Source of the DNA: Caballeronia sp. M1242 | GTDB taxonomy: Bacteria > Pseudomonadota > Gammaproteobacteria > Burkholderiales > Burkholderiaceae | DNA: 64,000 nt | Reading direction: 5' to 3' | Assembly: GCF_017220215.1 (NCBI RefSeq) | Contig: NZ_CP071129.1 | Span: 2,868,256-2,932,255, forward strand | Part shown: one piece after another, positions 46,765 to 56,092 of the stretch | Layout: each line of letters starts with the position of its first letter | Numbering within the stretch: position 1 is the first letter of the stretch | Program-made: the position numbers and the translations under genes | Notes under the pieces: model-generated | The model's database searches: none | What the model was told of the DNA's origin: nothing | Seen by the model: only the letters and a program-made list of their open reading frames with translations

Positions 46765-48384
46765 CTATGGCAACGGCTTCAAATCCAGTTCTCTCAAGAA
46801 AGCGTTATGCTTGTCCTTCGCAGCCGCAATCGCTTTTTCTATCTCCACCAGTTCTTGGTGATTCTCATCCAGAAAGATCTCCGTCTCGTTCACCGCCGTA
46901 CTGATATAGCGTGAGATGTTCAGGTTGAAATCGTTCTTCTCGATCTCGCCCATCTCCACCCTGCGCGAGTAGCGCGCCTCTTCTTCGCGGAACTGGTAGG
47001 TCTTGATAATCTTGGCGATGTGCTCGGGCTTGAGCTGGTTCTGGCGTTTGCCTTTCTCGAAGTTCTCCGGCCCGCTTGCGTTAATGAACAGCACATCGTC
47101 CGGCTTCTTGCACTTCTTCAACACTAGGATGCAGACGGGGATGCCGGTGGAATAGAACAGATTGGCGGGCAGGCCGATCACCGTGTCGACGTGCCCGTCC
47201 TTCAGCAGCTTGATGCGAATGCGTTCTTCCGCCCCACCTCGGAAAAGCACCCCGTGCGGCAGGATGATCGCCATCACGCCTTCGTCTTTGAGGTAGTGGA
47301 AACCGTGCAGCAGGAAAGCGAAGTCGGCAGCAGACTTGGGCGCGAGGCCGTGGCTCTTGAAGCGCACGTCGTCGGCCAGGGCCTCGGTCGGTTCCCACCG
47401 GTAGCTGAAGGGCGGGTTGGCAACGATGGCGTCAAAGCCGGGCTTCTTGGCCGGGTTCTGCTCGCGCATCATGTCCCACTCGTTAAGCAGGGTATCCCCG
47501 TGGAAGATCTCGAACTCTGTGTCTTTCACCCCGTGCAACAGCATGTTCATGCGTGCGAGGTTGTAGGTCGTGATGTTCTTTTCCTGGCCGAAGATCCTGC
47601 CGATGGTGCCGTTCGCCTTGGCCACTTTCTTGCGCACGTTGAGCAACAGCGAGCCAGAGCCACACGCGAAGTCCAGCACGCTTTCTAGCCGCTTCTTCGT
47701 CCCGGTTTTCGGTTCCTGACTGTCCAGCGTGACGATCGAGGAGAGGATGTCGGAAATCTGCTGCGGGGTGTAGAACTCGCCAGCCTTCTTGCCGGACCCA
47801 GCGGCAAACTGGCCTATCAGGTATTCATAGGCATCGCCCAGCGCGTCGACGTCGGTGGAGAACTCCGCCAGTCCTTCGGCGATTTTCTGGATGATGGCGC
47901 AGAGCTTGGCGTTCCGGTCGGCGTAGGTTTTGCCGAGCTTCGGGGAACTCAGATCGATCTCGGAGAACAGACCCCGAAAGGTGCTGTCGAAGGATTCCGT
48001 CTCGATGTACTTAAAGCCCTCTTGCAGGGTGTTCAGCAGCTCTGCGTCCTGGGTGCGGGCCAGGTTGGCGATGCTGTTCCAGAGATGCGCGGGCTGAATG
48101 ACGTAATGCACCTTCCGGCGCATCTGCTTCTCAAACGCCGGGATGTCGTCAACGTTGTTCGCATACCAGAGCGCCAGCGGCACATTGCGGATGTCGCTTT
48201 CCACATCAGGGTAGTCCCGCCCCAACTCTTTCTTCGCCGCCGTTTCGTAATTGTCTGAAAGGTAGCGCAGGAAAAGGAAGGACAGCATGTAGTCGCGGAA
48301 GTCGTCCGCATCCATGGCGCCGCGGAGTTGGTCCGCGATGCTCCAGAGGGTCTGGTTGAGTTGCTTTTGTTTGGATTCGTTCAT
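46765..48384 (-). CDS. hsdM: Type I restriction-modification system methyltransferase subunit HsdM
   Basis: The 539-residue subunit methylates adenine in the recognition site. It has the helical N-terminal HsdM domain (LNQTLWSIADQLRGAMDADD), GEFYTP (202-207), the SAM-binding motif DFACGSG (238-244) and the catalytic NPPF (323-326). It is the last gene of the minus-strand operon; its ATG overlaps the prrC stop by 4 bases. Intact by inspection. Confidence 0.96.
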   Translation of the reverse strand: MNESKQKQLNQTLWSIADQLRGAMDADDFRDYMLSFLFLRYLSDNYETAAKKELGRDYPDVESDIRNVPLALWYANNVDDIPAFEKQMRRKVHYVIQPAHLWNSIANLARTQDAELLNTLQEGFKYIETESFDSTFRGLFSEIDLSSPKLGKTYADRNAKLCAIIQKIAEGLAEFSTDVDALGDAYEYLIGQFAAGSGKKAGEFYTPQQISDILSSIVTLDSQEPKTGTKKRLESVLDFACGSGSLLLNVRKKVAKANGTIGRIFGQEKNITTYNLARMNMLLHGVKDTEFEIFHGDTLLNEWDMMREQNPAKKPGFDAIVANPPFSYRWEPTEALADDVRFKSHGLAPKSAADFAFLLHGFHYLKDEGVMAIILPHGVLFRGGAEERIRIKLLKDGHVDTVIGLPANLFYSTGIPVCILVLKKCKKPDDVLFINASGPENFEKGKRQNQLKPEHIAKIIKTYQFREEEARYSRRVEMGEIEKNDFNLNISRYISTAVNETEIFLDENHQELVEIEKAIAAAKDKHNAFLRELDLKPLP

Positions 48385-49583
48385 GGGGTCGTGGCAGGTG
48401 CGGCGGAGGTTGCTGCGGGTGCTACGGCTGGTGTCGGTGTTGGCGCCGTCTCAAGAATGTCAGGCAGGTCGAATCGGAATTTGGTCGTGAAGTCTTCAAG
48501 AATGCGCCGGAACAGCTCTTTGTTGTCCTCCCCCATTTCGGTCGGCTCATGGATGGCGTATTTGCCATGACTGAGGAGGTTCAGAGCGCGGTTGTAGAGT
48601 GCACGGTCTTCCTCGATGCTCAGCGCCTTGAGGCAGAAGGAGATGTCAGCGTGGCCGAAGAACGACGCCGTTTTTTCCATGATGCTGCGCAGGGCGTTGA
48701 AATGGAAGGTGTAGAGCTTGCCGGTGTTGGGGGCCGCAGCAAGGTGGAGCTCCGCAAGTGACGCGACGTGATGGAAAAAGGGCGTGTCCTCTGTAGCTCG
48801 CAGGGTATACACGCCGTCTCCGTTCGGACGATGCAGAAAGTAGCGCTTGTGGGTCACTCTCGGCTCGCCCTCTTTTGCTCTGCCAATCTCGTTACACATC
48901 ACGTTGAAGAAAAGGGCGTGATGGGATGAGAAAACCACCTTGATGGGCGCGGGCACGCCGTTCTGGTCTTTGCGGCTTGCAGCCCGGCGCAAGAGCTGTG
49001 CGAGATCACAGGCCACGGCGATGGCGTTGTTGTCGTCCAGCGAGGAGATGGGGTCGTCGATGTAGAGATATTTGTTCAACTGATAGGAGACGTGACCGTC
49101 GAGCATCCGCTCGCAAATGGCCATGAAGAGGCACCAGATGAAGATGTTCTGCTCGCCACGGGAGATCTTGATATTTTCGGCCTCACCTTTGCGGAATGTG
49201 ACCTTCCATGTCTCGTAGTCAATGTCGAAATCGAAGTCCGCGTAGCGGTCGAGGTAGCCGGCAAGCGTTTCGTCCAGTGCGAGGTCTTTCAGGCCATTGA
49301 AGAAGGTAGAGTTGGTATTGAGTTGGAGCCGCCGGACAGCATCACCGTCCAGATCATTGTCCCAGGTGAACAAGTCTTCGGTAAAGGCATTGAAATAGAG
49401 GGTGTCGGGGGTGCCGCTATTCTTGCGCTTTCCCTCGTCCTTGAACTCCATCGACAGCCGCGTTTTGCCTGTGCGGTTGTAGGCATAGAGAAGGATGAGT
49501 TCAATCCCGGTGAGGTCAGACCGCAGCTTTCTCGCGAGTGTGCTGAGGTTGGCGTACTTATTGATCTTCGACTTGGTGCTCAT
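48381..49583 (-). CDS. prrC: PrrC-type anticodon nuclease
   Basis: The 400-residue protein has an ABC-like N-terminal NTPase domain: Walker A variant AYNRTGKTR (34-42), the PrrC block TLYFNAFTEDLFTWDNDL (61-78), signature SRGEQ (141-145), Walker B YLYIDDPISSLDD (172-184) and the H-loop SSHHALF. The C-terminal nuclease domain keeps Arg299 and Glu303 (LRSIMEKTASF) and His339 (LLSHG), matching the R320-E324-H356 triad of E. coli PrrC. That enzyme cuts tRNA-Lys in the anticodon loop when phage inhibits the linked type I enzyme. Here too it lies inside the hsd operon, overlapping both neighbours by 4 bases. The tail (380-400) is Ala/Pro/Thr-rich. The tRNA target is inferred. Confidence 0.88.
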   Translation of the reverse strand: MSTKSKINKYANLSTLARKLRSDLTGIELILLYAYNRTGKTRLSMEFKDEGKRKNSGTPDTLYFNAFTEDLFTWDNDLDGDAVRRLQLNTNSTFFNGLKDLALDETLAGYLDRYADFDFDIDYETWKVTFRKGEAENIKISRGEQNIFIWCLFMAICERMLDGHVSYQLNKYLYIDDPISSLDDNNAIAVACDLAQLLRRAASRKDQNGVPAPIKVVFSSHHALFFNVMCNEIGRAKEGEPRVTHKRYFLHRPNGDGVYTLRATEDTPFFHHVASLAELHLAAAPNTGKLYTFHFNALRSIMEKTASFFGHADISFCLKALSIEEDRALYNRALNLLSHGKYAIHEPTEMGEDNKELFRRILEDFTTKFRFDLPDILETAPTPTPAVAPAATSAAPATTP

Positions 49584-50869
49584 GCGTCAATCTCTCCCGG
49601 GGACGGGAAAAGCTGCTGCATCAACCCTTTCTTGTGAGTCTTGAAGGCTTCGAGTTTTTGGGCTTCGGCGGAGATCCATGCGTCGAGGCTGCTCAGGCAG
49701 GAGGCAATGCGTTGCTGTTCGGCCAAGCCGGGAACAAGCACCGGCAAAGTCTTCAACTCGCTGGCCAGAATGTGTTTGATTGTGTTGCCGGTCGTAATCG
49801 TGAAGATCGCAAGTTTACCGATTGGCGAATAGAAGTAGTGAGCGAAGAATTCTGAACTTAGCTTGCGCTTCGGAGTGAGAATGACTAGCGCGTGACAGTT
49901 GGTCCCAGCGAAATCGGGACCAACAACTGCACACTCTCCGACATGTCCTGATTGGACCATCAAGATGTCACCTGTCTTGAGGTGCGATTTGCGCTGCCGA
50001 TTGTGAAATTCACTGGTAATGAAAACAAGATTTTCGGCTTCGATCCGCCCCTGCTTGATGTTCCGCCCTTGAAGGTATCGAACACCATCGCTCGTCGTGT
50101 AATAGGGCGTCGCGGTGCCGACAAAGCCATTGCGAATGGGATCGAAATAATCGCCAAGATGCTCATCCTGCCACTCCCCGGCGTTTTGGAATTCGGGGAA
50201 GCGGAGGCGGGGTTGGGTTTCGCCTTCGCGGGGGAAGAGCTGCTGCATCAGACCTTTTTTATGGGTCTTGATCGCGTCCACTTTCCGCGCTTGCCCGGCT
50301 ATCAGCTCATCCACCGAACACAGGCATTCGGCGATTTTTTGTTGTTCAGCGGGTGACGGCAGCGATGTACGCCACTCGCAAAGCCTGTCGAAATAGAGCC
50401 GGGTTCGCGTGCCTCCGGCTTTTTGCGATAGAGCAAACTCTTTGAAGTCGAGGCCATCATTCAACTTGGCGAGCAAGAAACGTGGGTTAAGACCTTTGGT
50501 GCTGAAAACGGGATACTCTTTGCTTACGGCAATCTCTCCGCCTGTTTCATTGATGTTGAATCTGAACAGGCCGTCGTCGCTCATGTGCCGGTAAACAAAG
50601 CAACCCGGTGGAACCACACCGTATTCGTTCTTGTTTTGAAGAACTTGACCGGCGAAGTAGGCGTCCTGGCGTTTCAACCCCTCCCGCGTGGAGCTATAGA
50701 CCGGTAACTCGGTATCAGGCGGCACGCGACCAGAGGAGTCTTCAAGATAAGGTCCGATGAGTTTATTTTCCCATCCTTTCGCACCCCGAAACTCTGCAAA
50801 CCGCAACCTCGGCAACAACTCGGGCGTTGTTTTTTTCTTCATGTCGGGGGCTTTTGTCTTACTGCTCAT
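49580..50869 (-). CDS. hsdS: Type I restriction-modification specificity subunit HsdS
   Basis: The 429-residue subunit sets the DNA target. It is a clear tandem duplication: PRLRFAEF...KTHKKGLMQQLFP in the first half and PRLRFPEF...KTHKKGLMQQLFP in the second, each framing a divergent target recognition domain. The repeats form the conserved spacer helices that fix the gap between half-sites. It overlaps hsdR by 11 bases and prrC by 4. Confidence 0.95.
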   Translation of the reverse strand: MSSKTKAPDMKKKTTPELLPRLRFAEFRGAKGWENKLIGPYLEDSSGRVPPDTELPVYSSTREGLKRQDAYFAGQVLQNKNEYGVVPPGCFVYRHMSDDGLFRFNINETGGEIAVSKEYPVFSTKGLNPRFLLAKLNDGLDFKEFALSQKAGGTRTRLYFDRLCEWRTSLPSPAEQQKIAECLCSVDELIAGQARKVDAIKTHKKGLMQQLFPREGETQPRLRFPEFQNAGEWQDEHLGDYFDPIRNGFVGTATPYYTTSDGVRYLQGRNIKQGRIEAENLVFITSEFHNRQRKSHLKTGDILMVQSGHVGECAVVGPDFAGTNCHALVILTPKRKLSSEFFAHYFYSPIGKLAIFTITTGNTIKHILASELKTLPVLVPGLAEQQRIASCLSSLDAWISAEAQKLEAFKTHKKGLMQQLFPSPGEIDA

Positions 50870-53800
50870 ACGCGCTTAATCCTGAAATGTCGCGGCCACC
50901 GGCGCGTTTGATGAGTAGGGGATGCAAATCTTCCATTAGTGCAAGCTCCGCCTGGGTGCGGGCTTTCCAGCCGAGGTCGAGTGGGGCCATCAGGTCACTG
51001 AGCTGCTCGCCATCGAAGATCATGCGGTCGAGGATGCCGTCCACGAAGCTTTGAAGGGCGGCGGTGGTAAGGCCGTGCTTCGCGGCGATGTCGGCGACTT
51101 CCTTGGCGCTCTTCTCGGCCTTGAAGCGGGCATAGCCGTCGCGGATGGCGGCTTCAGAGAGGCCCTCACCCGCCTGGAGGGTGGCGATGTATTCTGCGAT
51201 GTCGTCGCGCTCGTTCATGAACTTGGCGTCGGCGCTGATGAGGCCGATAAGTTCCTCGCGGGTCATCTTGGCCTTGCCGGGCCCCTTGGCGGAAAACTTG
51301 GCGATGAGGCCCATGATGTAGTCGTAGTCGATGACGGCGGAAGCGAAAAGGACAAACTCGAAGTCGAGCTGGTCCACGAGGTCATCGTTGCCGGGGCTAT
51401 TACCTTCCTTGACGTCTTTGCCCTGCTGCGCTCTGAGCTCTTTGGCAGTTTGCAGATACTGGCCTTTGAAGCCGCGCAGGTTTTCATCGGGCAGCACCTG
51501 CTCAATGGCGGCCTTGTTGTCTTCGCTGAGGTCGGTGTATTGGTCCAGTTGGGTTTTGAGTCTCTGGACTTCCTTGAAGTGGCTGATGAAGGCGGCGCGG
51601 GCCTCGTCGCCCTTCAGGTTGGCTACGTCGGAGGGCGTGCAGGCAAGGCCCTGGGACGTCATGAAGTCGTCCAGCTTCTGCACTGCGGTCTCCAGCTTCC
51701 GGAGGACCACAGGTGCCTTGTCCACGAGCCAGATTTCCCGCGCCTGCTCGCCGGTCTTCTCTCCGGAGAAGAGGGCGATGGCAGCATCGACGGAATCGTG
51801 CTGCTGGCGAAAGTCGAGGATGTTGCCGTAGGGCTTGGTGCCGTTGAGCACGCGATTGGTGCGGGAGAACGCCTGGATCAAGCCGTGGTGCTTGAGGTTC
51901 TTGTCCACATAGAGCGTGTTCAGGAACTTGGAATCGAAGCCAGTGAGCAGCATGTCCACCACGATAGTGATGTCGATCTTCTGCGCGGCCGGGTAGTCGG
52001 CATTTGGCCACTGCTGGTCCTTGATGCGCTTCTGCACATCCTGGTAGTAGAGGTCGAACTCGCTCAAGCGGTGGTTAGTGCCGTAGCGGGCGTTGTAGTC
52101 GGCGAGGATGGCCTTGAGCGCAGCTTTCTTGCCCTCGGGATCTTCTTCGTTGTCCACCTGTTCCTGCGGCAGGTCTTCCTGGATCTGCTTCACATCTGGG
52201 TCGCCCTCGGCAGGCGGCGAAAAGACGCAGGCGACGTTCAGCGGCTTGAAATCGGGATCGCTAGCCTGCTTGTCCGCCTGCATGGTCTTGAACAGAGCGT
52301 GGTATTCGATGGCTTCGTTGATGGACGCCGTGGCGAGGATAGCGTTGAAGCGGCGCCCGCCGGTGGCTGCATTGTGCTTGGCAAGAATGGCCTCGATGAC
52401 AGCCTTCTTGGGAATGGCTTCGCCGGGCTTTGGTGGGTTCTTACCCTCGGGCTTGAAGTAGTCGACGTGGAAGCGCAGGACGTTGCCATCCTCGATGGCA
52501 TGGGTGATGGTGTAGGCGTGGAGCTGCTTGTGAAAGAGCTCCTCGGTGGTCCGATACGACGCCACGTCACCGTCGACTTTTATGCGACTGGCGTTGCCGT
52601 TGGGTCCACCAAATATCGGCGTGCCGGTAAAACCGAAGAGCTGCGCCCTCGGAAAGAATGCTTTGATGGCCTTGTGATTGTCGCCAAACTGCGAACGGTG
52701 ACATTCGTCGAAGATGAAGACAATGCGCTTGTCCTGCAGTGCTTCGAGCTGCTCTTTGTAAGTGGCCTGGCCGCTTTTGCTGCGCTGCTTATTGCGCTTG
52801 CTGTTTTCGTCCAGCGCGAGGCCGAGTTTCTGAATGGTCGTGACGATAACCTTGTCGGCGTAGTCCTCTGAAAGCAGGCGGCGCACGAGGGCGGCGGTGT
52901 TGGTGTTTTCTTCGACGCAACCTTCCTGGAATTTGTTGAACTCTTCCCGGGTCTGGCGGTCGAGGTCTTTTCGATCGACGACGAACAGACACTTGTGGAT
53001 GTGTTCGTTTTCCTTTAACAGGGTAGAGGCCTTGAAGGACGTGAGCGTCTTGCCGCTGCCAGTGGTGTGCCAGATATAGCCGTTCCCGTTGTCTTCGTCG
53101 ATGCACTTGACGATGTGTTGCACGGCATAGACCTGGTATGGCCGCATGATCATAAGCTTTTGCTCGCCCGCAAGCAGCACCATGTAGCGGCTGATGGTGC
53201 GGCCGAGGTCGCACTTTCTCAGGAAGTGTTCGGCGAACTCGTCGAGTTGGGTGATTTTGCGGTTGTCCTCGCCTGCAAACTCATAGATGGGCAGAAAGCG
53301 CTCGTCGGCATTGAAGGCGAAGTGGCGGACGTTGTTGTTGGCGAAGTAGTAGGTGCGGTCGCGGTTGCTGACGATGAACAGCTGCATGAAGCAGAGTAGC
53401 GTCTTGGTGTAGCCGTTGCCCGGGTCGTGCTTGTATTCGACGATCTGCTCCATTGCCCTGCGTGGATTCACGCCTAGGGTCTTCAGCTCGATCTGCACAC
53501 AGGGCACGCCGTTGATGAGGATGAGAACGTCGTAGCGGTGGTGGCTGTTGTCGGTGTTGATGCGGAGCTGGCGAACGACCTCGAAGTGGTTCTTGCACCA
53601 GTCCTTGATGTTCACCAGCGTGTAGTTCAACGGCGTGCCGTCGTCGCGGGTGAAGGCATTGATGCCCCGCAGTGTCTTGGCAGCGGTGTAGACATCCGGG
53701 GTAACTATTTCATCCAGGAGCCTGGCGAACTCGGCTTCGGTCAGCCTGACGCGGTTGAGGGCCTCGAACTTCTCCCGAAAGTTCTTTTCTAGTGCGCCGC

Positions 53801-53936
53801 GATCGCGAATGTCGTCGCGGTATTCGTACTTCAAGTTCTGAAGCTTGCCAAGGAAGCCGTATTCGATGTGCTCTTCCTTGACAAGGGGGCTCGGTGCTCC
53901 GGACGGCAGATCGTAGGTGAACTTGGATGAAGGCAT
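50859..53936 (-). CDS. hsdR: Type I restriction endonuclease subunit HsdR (EcoR124-like)
   Basis: The 1025-residue motor subunit translocates and cuts unmethylated DNA. The nuclease domain has Asp136, Glu150-x-Lys152 (VQIELK) and the QxxxY motif (Gln164, Tyr168). The helicase part has Walker A TTGSGKT (291-297) and DECH (410-413), followed by FTGTPIF. Length and motifs fit the type IC group such as EcoR124I, the same group linked to prrC in E. coli. It is the first gene of the operon. Confidence 0.96.
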   Translation of the reverse strand: MPSSKFTYDLPSGAPSPLVKEEHIEYGFLGKLQNLKYEYRDDIRDRGALEKNFREKFEALNRVRLTEAEFARLLDEIVTPDVYTAAKTLRGINAFTRDDGTPLNYTLVNIKDWCKNHFEVVRQLRINTDNSHHRYDVLILINGVPCVQIELKTLGVNPRRAMEQIVEYKHDPGNGYTKTLLCFMQLFIVSNRDRTYYFANNNVRHFAFNADERFLPIYEFAGEDNRKITQLDEFAEHFLRKCDLGRTISRYMVLLAGEQKLMIMRPYQVYAVQHIVKCIDEDNGNGYIWHTTGSGKTLTSFKASTLLKENEHIHKCLFVVDRKDLDRQTREEFNKFQEGCVEENTNTAALVRRLLSEDYADKVIVTTIQKLGLALDENSKRNKQRSKSGQATYKEQLEALQDKRIVFIFDECHRSQFGDNHKAIKAFFPRAQLFGFTGTPIFGGPNGNASRIKVDGDVASYRTTEELFHKQLHAYTITHAIEDGNVLRFHVDYFKPEGKNPPKPGEAIPKKAVIEAILAKHNAATGGRRFNAILATASINEAIEYHALFKTMQADKQASDPDFKPLNVACVFSPPAEGDPDVKQIQEDLPQEQVDNEEDPEGKKAALKAILADYNARYGTNHRLSEFDLYYQDVQKRIKDQQWPNADYPAAQKIDITIVVDMLLTGFDSKFLNTLYVDKNLKHHGLIQAFSRTNRVLNGTKPYGNILDFRQQHDSVDAAIALFSGEKTGEQAREIWLVDKAPVVLRKLETAVQKLDDFMTSQGLACTPSDVANLKGDEARAAFISHFKEVQRLKTQLDQYTDLSEDNKAAIEQVLPDENLRGFKGQYLQTAKELRAQQGKDVKEGNSPGNDDLVDQLDFEFVLFASAVIDYDYIMGLIAKFSAKGPGKAKMTREELIGLISADAKFMNERDDIAEYIATLQAGEGLSEAAIRDGYARFKAEKSAKEVADIAAKHGLTTAALQSFVDGILDRMIFDGEQLSDLMAPLDLGWKARTQAELALMEDLHPLLIKRAGGRDISGLSAYEQ

Positions 53937-54802
53937 GTGGGAGGAACGTGCGTTGGCTATGGCTCGGAATGCAATGCGGGTGGCGGGTCGCTATGTTCTG
54001 TGTCCGTTGGGATGTACTGCAACCACTTATAAGCTCGCAAGTGTGCGGTCCAACGTTCCGCTCATGTATCGTGGGAGGCCTTGATGCGCGGGCTCTGGTC
54101 GAGCGGCGACTTCGCAAATCCGCACTCGGTAACGATTTCCTTGCGCGATCACGACCCACGGCTCGTCATCGAACGAAAGACTTAACTCGGACCCACCCCA
54201 GGACCGTTTCGAGGTTCCGCTCTGCCAGCTGCTTACGGCTTGCCGTTATCGGCCCTCAATTCTAGCCGAAGCAACCTTTCGCCTGCCGGCCACTTCTCGT
54301 CCTGCTGCCGGTCCACGTCGGGCAACGGAGAGTTCAAGCAACCCTCCTCAAGGCCCCCTCGTGTTCGCGTGTATGCCCACCGCAGGCGGGTCTGGCTAAT
54401 GCGGCGCGATGGCCCGGCTGAGCCGTTATCCGACAACCACTCGATGGGCTGCGCGGCCTGTGTGTCGTGCCGAAGCGCTGTTCGACAGCAGCGAGCATCA
54501 CGTCGCGCACGACATCGCCGCTGTGTCAGCCGGTCGTCGCCGCCCAGCTAATCGCTTCGGGGTCTTCCCGATGCATACCCGGCTACCGGTATTTCATTTG
54601 TTTCGAAAAAACGTTTGCGATATGTCTGGTCCCTCGGTAGTCTGTACAGTCGCCCAAGGGGTCTGTACGCGGAGATTCACCGGACGTGGTCGGGAGTTCG
54701 ATGGCGTACTTGAATGATCCCGCTCAAAGCCCTTCGCTGGGGGCATATTTTAAAATCGCTGGTGAGCCTTACGCCCGTCTGGCGGCCCGCAGCGAGATCA
54801 TA
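53937..54802. other. Right end of the island without genes
   Basis: About 870 bases between hsdR and attR. It must hold the hsd operon promoter. Several plus-strand frames of 80-110 codons are arginine- and serine-rich and not convincing. A 15-base piece of the tRNA-Ala T arm occurs at 54688. Confidence 0.5.
54688..54702 (+). repeat. Fragment of the tRNA-Ala T arm near attR
   Basis: GGTCGGGAGTTCGAT is identical to bases 42690-42704 of the tRNA gene. Joined to 54803-54823 through the shared CGAT, it rebuilds the last 32 bases of the tRNA with one mismatch. Confidence 0.7.
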
Positions 54803-54823
54803 CGATCCTCTTCCTCTCCACCA
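54803..54823 (+). repeat. attR: right direct repeat of the genomic island
   Basis: A copy of the last 21 bases of tRNA-Ala with one C-to-T change. It is followed by a terminator hairpin that was probably the original tRNA terminator before integration. Confidence 0.85.
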
Positions 54824-54831
54824 CGAATTCC

Positions 54832-54866
54832 AAGGGCTCGGTACCACACCGAGCCCTTTGTCTTTT
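54832..54866 (+). terminator. Terminator downstream of attR
   Basis: A perfect 11-bp stem (54832-54842 with 54848-54858), loop ACCAC, is followed by TGTCTTTT. Its position just after attR suggests it once terminated the tRNA-Ala transcript. Confidence 0.8.
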
Positions 54867-54934
54867 CCGCGCCTCGCACACCCCACATCCCGCGTACACT
54901 CCTCCGCAAGCACCTCGCGAGCGAGCAACGCACC

Positions 54935-55342
54935 ATGCCCATCCAGATCCGCGAAATCGATCACGTCGTGATTCGCTGCATCGACCTCGACGTGATGATC
55001 GACTTTTACCGCACCGCGCTCGGCTGCGCGGTCGAGAAAGAGCAGCGCGATATCGGTCTCGTGCAGATGCGCGCCGGCCGCTCGCTGATCGATCTGCTCG
55101 CCGTCGGCGCATCCATCGACCGCCCGGAGAGCGGCCAGCCGGGCGCGGGCCGCAACATGGATCACCTGTGCCTGGGCGTCGCACCCTTCGATGCCGCCGC
55201 CCTGCGCGCGCACCTCGAGACGCACGGCGCGGGCATCGGCGAGGAAGCGCGGCGTTACGGCGCAGAAGGGTTCGGTCCGTCGCTCTATCTGTTCGATCCC
55301 GAAGGCAACATGATCGAGCTCAAAGGGCCGCCGGAAGCCTAA
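54935..55342 (+). CDS. VOC family (glyoxalase-like) protein
   Basis: The 135-residue protein begins MPIQIREIDHVVIRCIDLDV and has the vicinal-oxygen-chelate fold pattern: His10 (IDHVVIR), a second metal His in NMDHLCLGV and Glu near the end in GNMIELKGPPE. The family includes glyoxalases, dioxygenases and antibiotic-resistance proteins; the substrate here is unknown. It is the first core gene right of the island. Confidence 0.9.
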   Translation: MPIQIREIDHVVIRCIDLDVMIDFYRTALGCAVEKEQRDIGLVQMRAGRSLIDLLAVGASIDRPESGQPGAGRNMDHLCLGVAPFDAAALRAHLETHGAGIGEEARRYGAEGFGPSLYLFDPEGNMIELKGPPEA

Positions 55343-55345
55343 GCC

Positions 55346-55897
55346 TCACGCGCCCGGCGCCTTCAGCACGTTCCAGCGAATCGCCACCGGGTCGACCGTC
55401 GCGCTGCCGAGCGATGCCTCGCCATCCTGCACCGTCAGCTGCAGGCGCATCGTCCGTTCGGCCAGCTTGCCGAGCGCTTCCGCCACGCCGTCCGCGAGCG
55501 ACCACACCGTCACGTTCTGCAGTCGCTCGACCTTCGCGCGCACGCCCTGCCACCAGATGTCGGCCGTCTTTCCCGCATACGCGATCACGACCACGCGGTC
55601 CGCGCGCCCGCTGGCCTTCGCTATGCGCCGTTCGTCCGGCTGACCCGCCTCGATCCACAACTGGATCTGGCCGGTGAGGTCCTTCTGCCAAAGATCGGGC
55701 TCGTCGGTATCCGAGAGGCCCTTGCAGAATTCGAGCCGCTCGTCGGCGAACAGACCGAACGCCGCGACGCGAATCATCATGCGTTCGTCCGTCTCGGACG
55801 GATGCCGCGCGATGGTCAACGAGTGATCGCCATAGTAATGACGGTCCATGTCGGCGATCTGGAGATCGGCCTTGTAAATGGTGGATTTCAGAGCCAT
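55346..55897 (-). CDS. yaeQ: YaeQ family protein
   Basis: The 183-residue protein begins MALKSTIYKADLQIADMDRH and contains HPSETDERMMIRVAAF and GLSDTDEPDLWQKDLTGQI, typical of YaeQ. The fold is a PD-(D/E)XK nuclease-like variant; the role is unclear. It converges with the VOC gene with 3 bases between stops. Confidence 0.93.
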   Translation of the reverse strand: MALKSTIYKADLQIADMDRHYYGDHSLTIARHPSETDERMMIRVAAFGLFADERLEFCKGLSDTDEPDLWQKDLTGQIQLWIEAGQPDERRIAKASGRADRVVVIAYAGKTADIWWQGVRAKVERLQNVTVWSLADGVAEALGKLAERTMRLQLTVQDGEASLGSATVDPVAIRWNVLKAPGA

Positions 55898-56092
55898 GCA
55901 GCGATGACGCCGGCGCTCGCGACCGGCGATTCATAAGAAGTTGAAAAGCGGCACGGCGCAACGGCGAAAGCCGCACGTCGGGCGCGATGAGCCCGACATT
56001 GTGCGGCGAATCGATGTGGAATTGGAAGTGCGGATCGCGCGGTCAGCCCGAGCGGGCGACCGCGCCGTTTAAGGCACGTTGAATACGACCGC

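Noticed and set aside
51051..52871. Plus-strand open frame of 606 codons opposite hsdR
   Set aside because: Its leucine/valine/glycine-rich sequence follows from the complement of hsdR codons. HsdR motifs are complete on the other strand.
53927..54551. Plus-strand frames of about 100 codons near the right end of the island
   Set aside because: They are Arg/Ser/Cys-rich, overlap each other and show no start signals.
54688..54823. A second tRNA-Ala gene at the right end of the island
   Set aside because: Only parts of the 3' half match; there is no acceptor 5' strand, D arm or anticodon arm.
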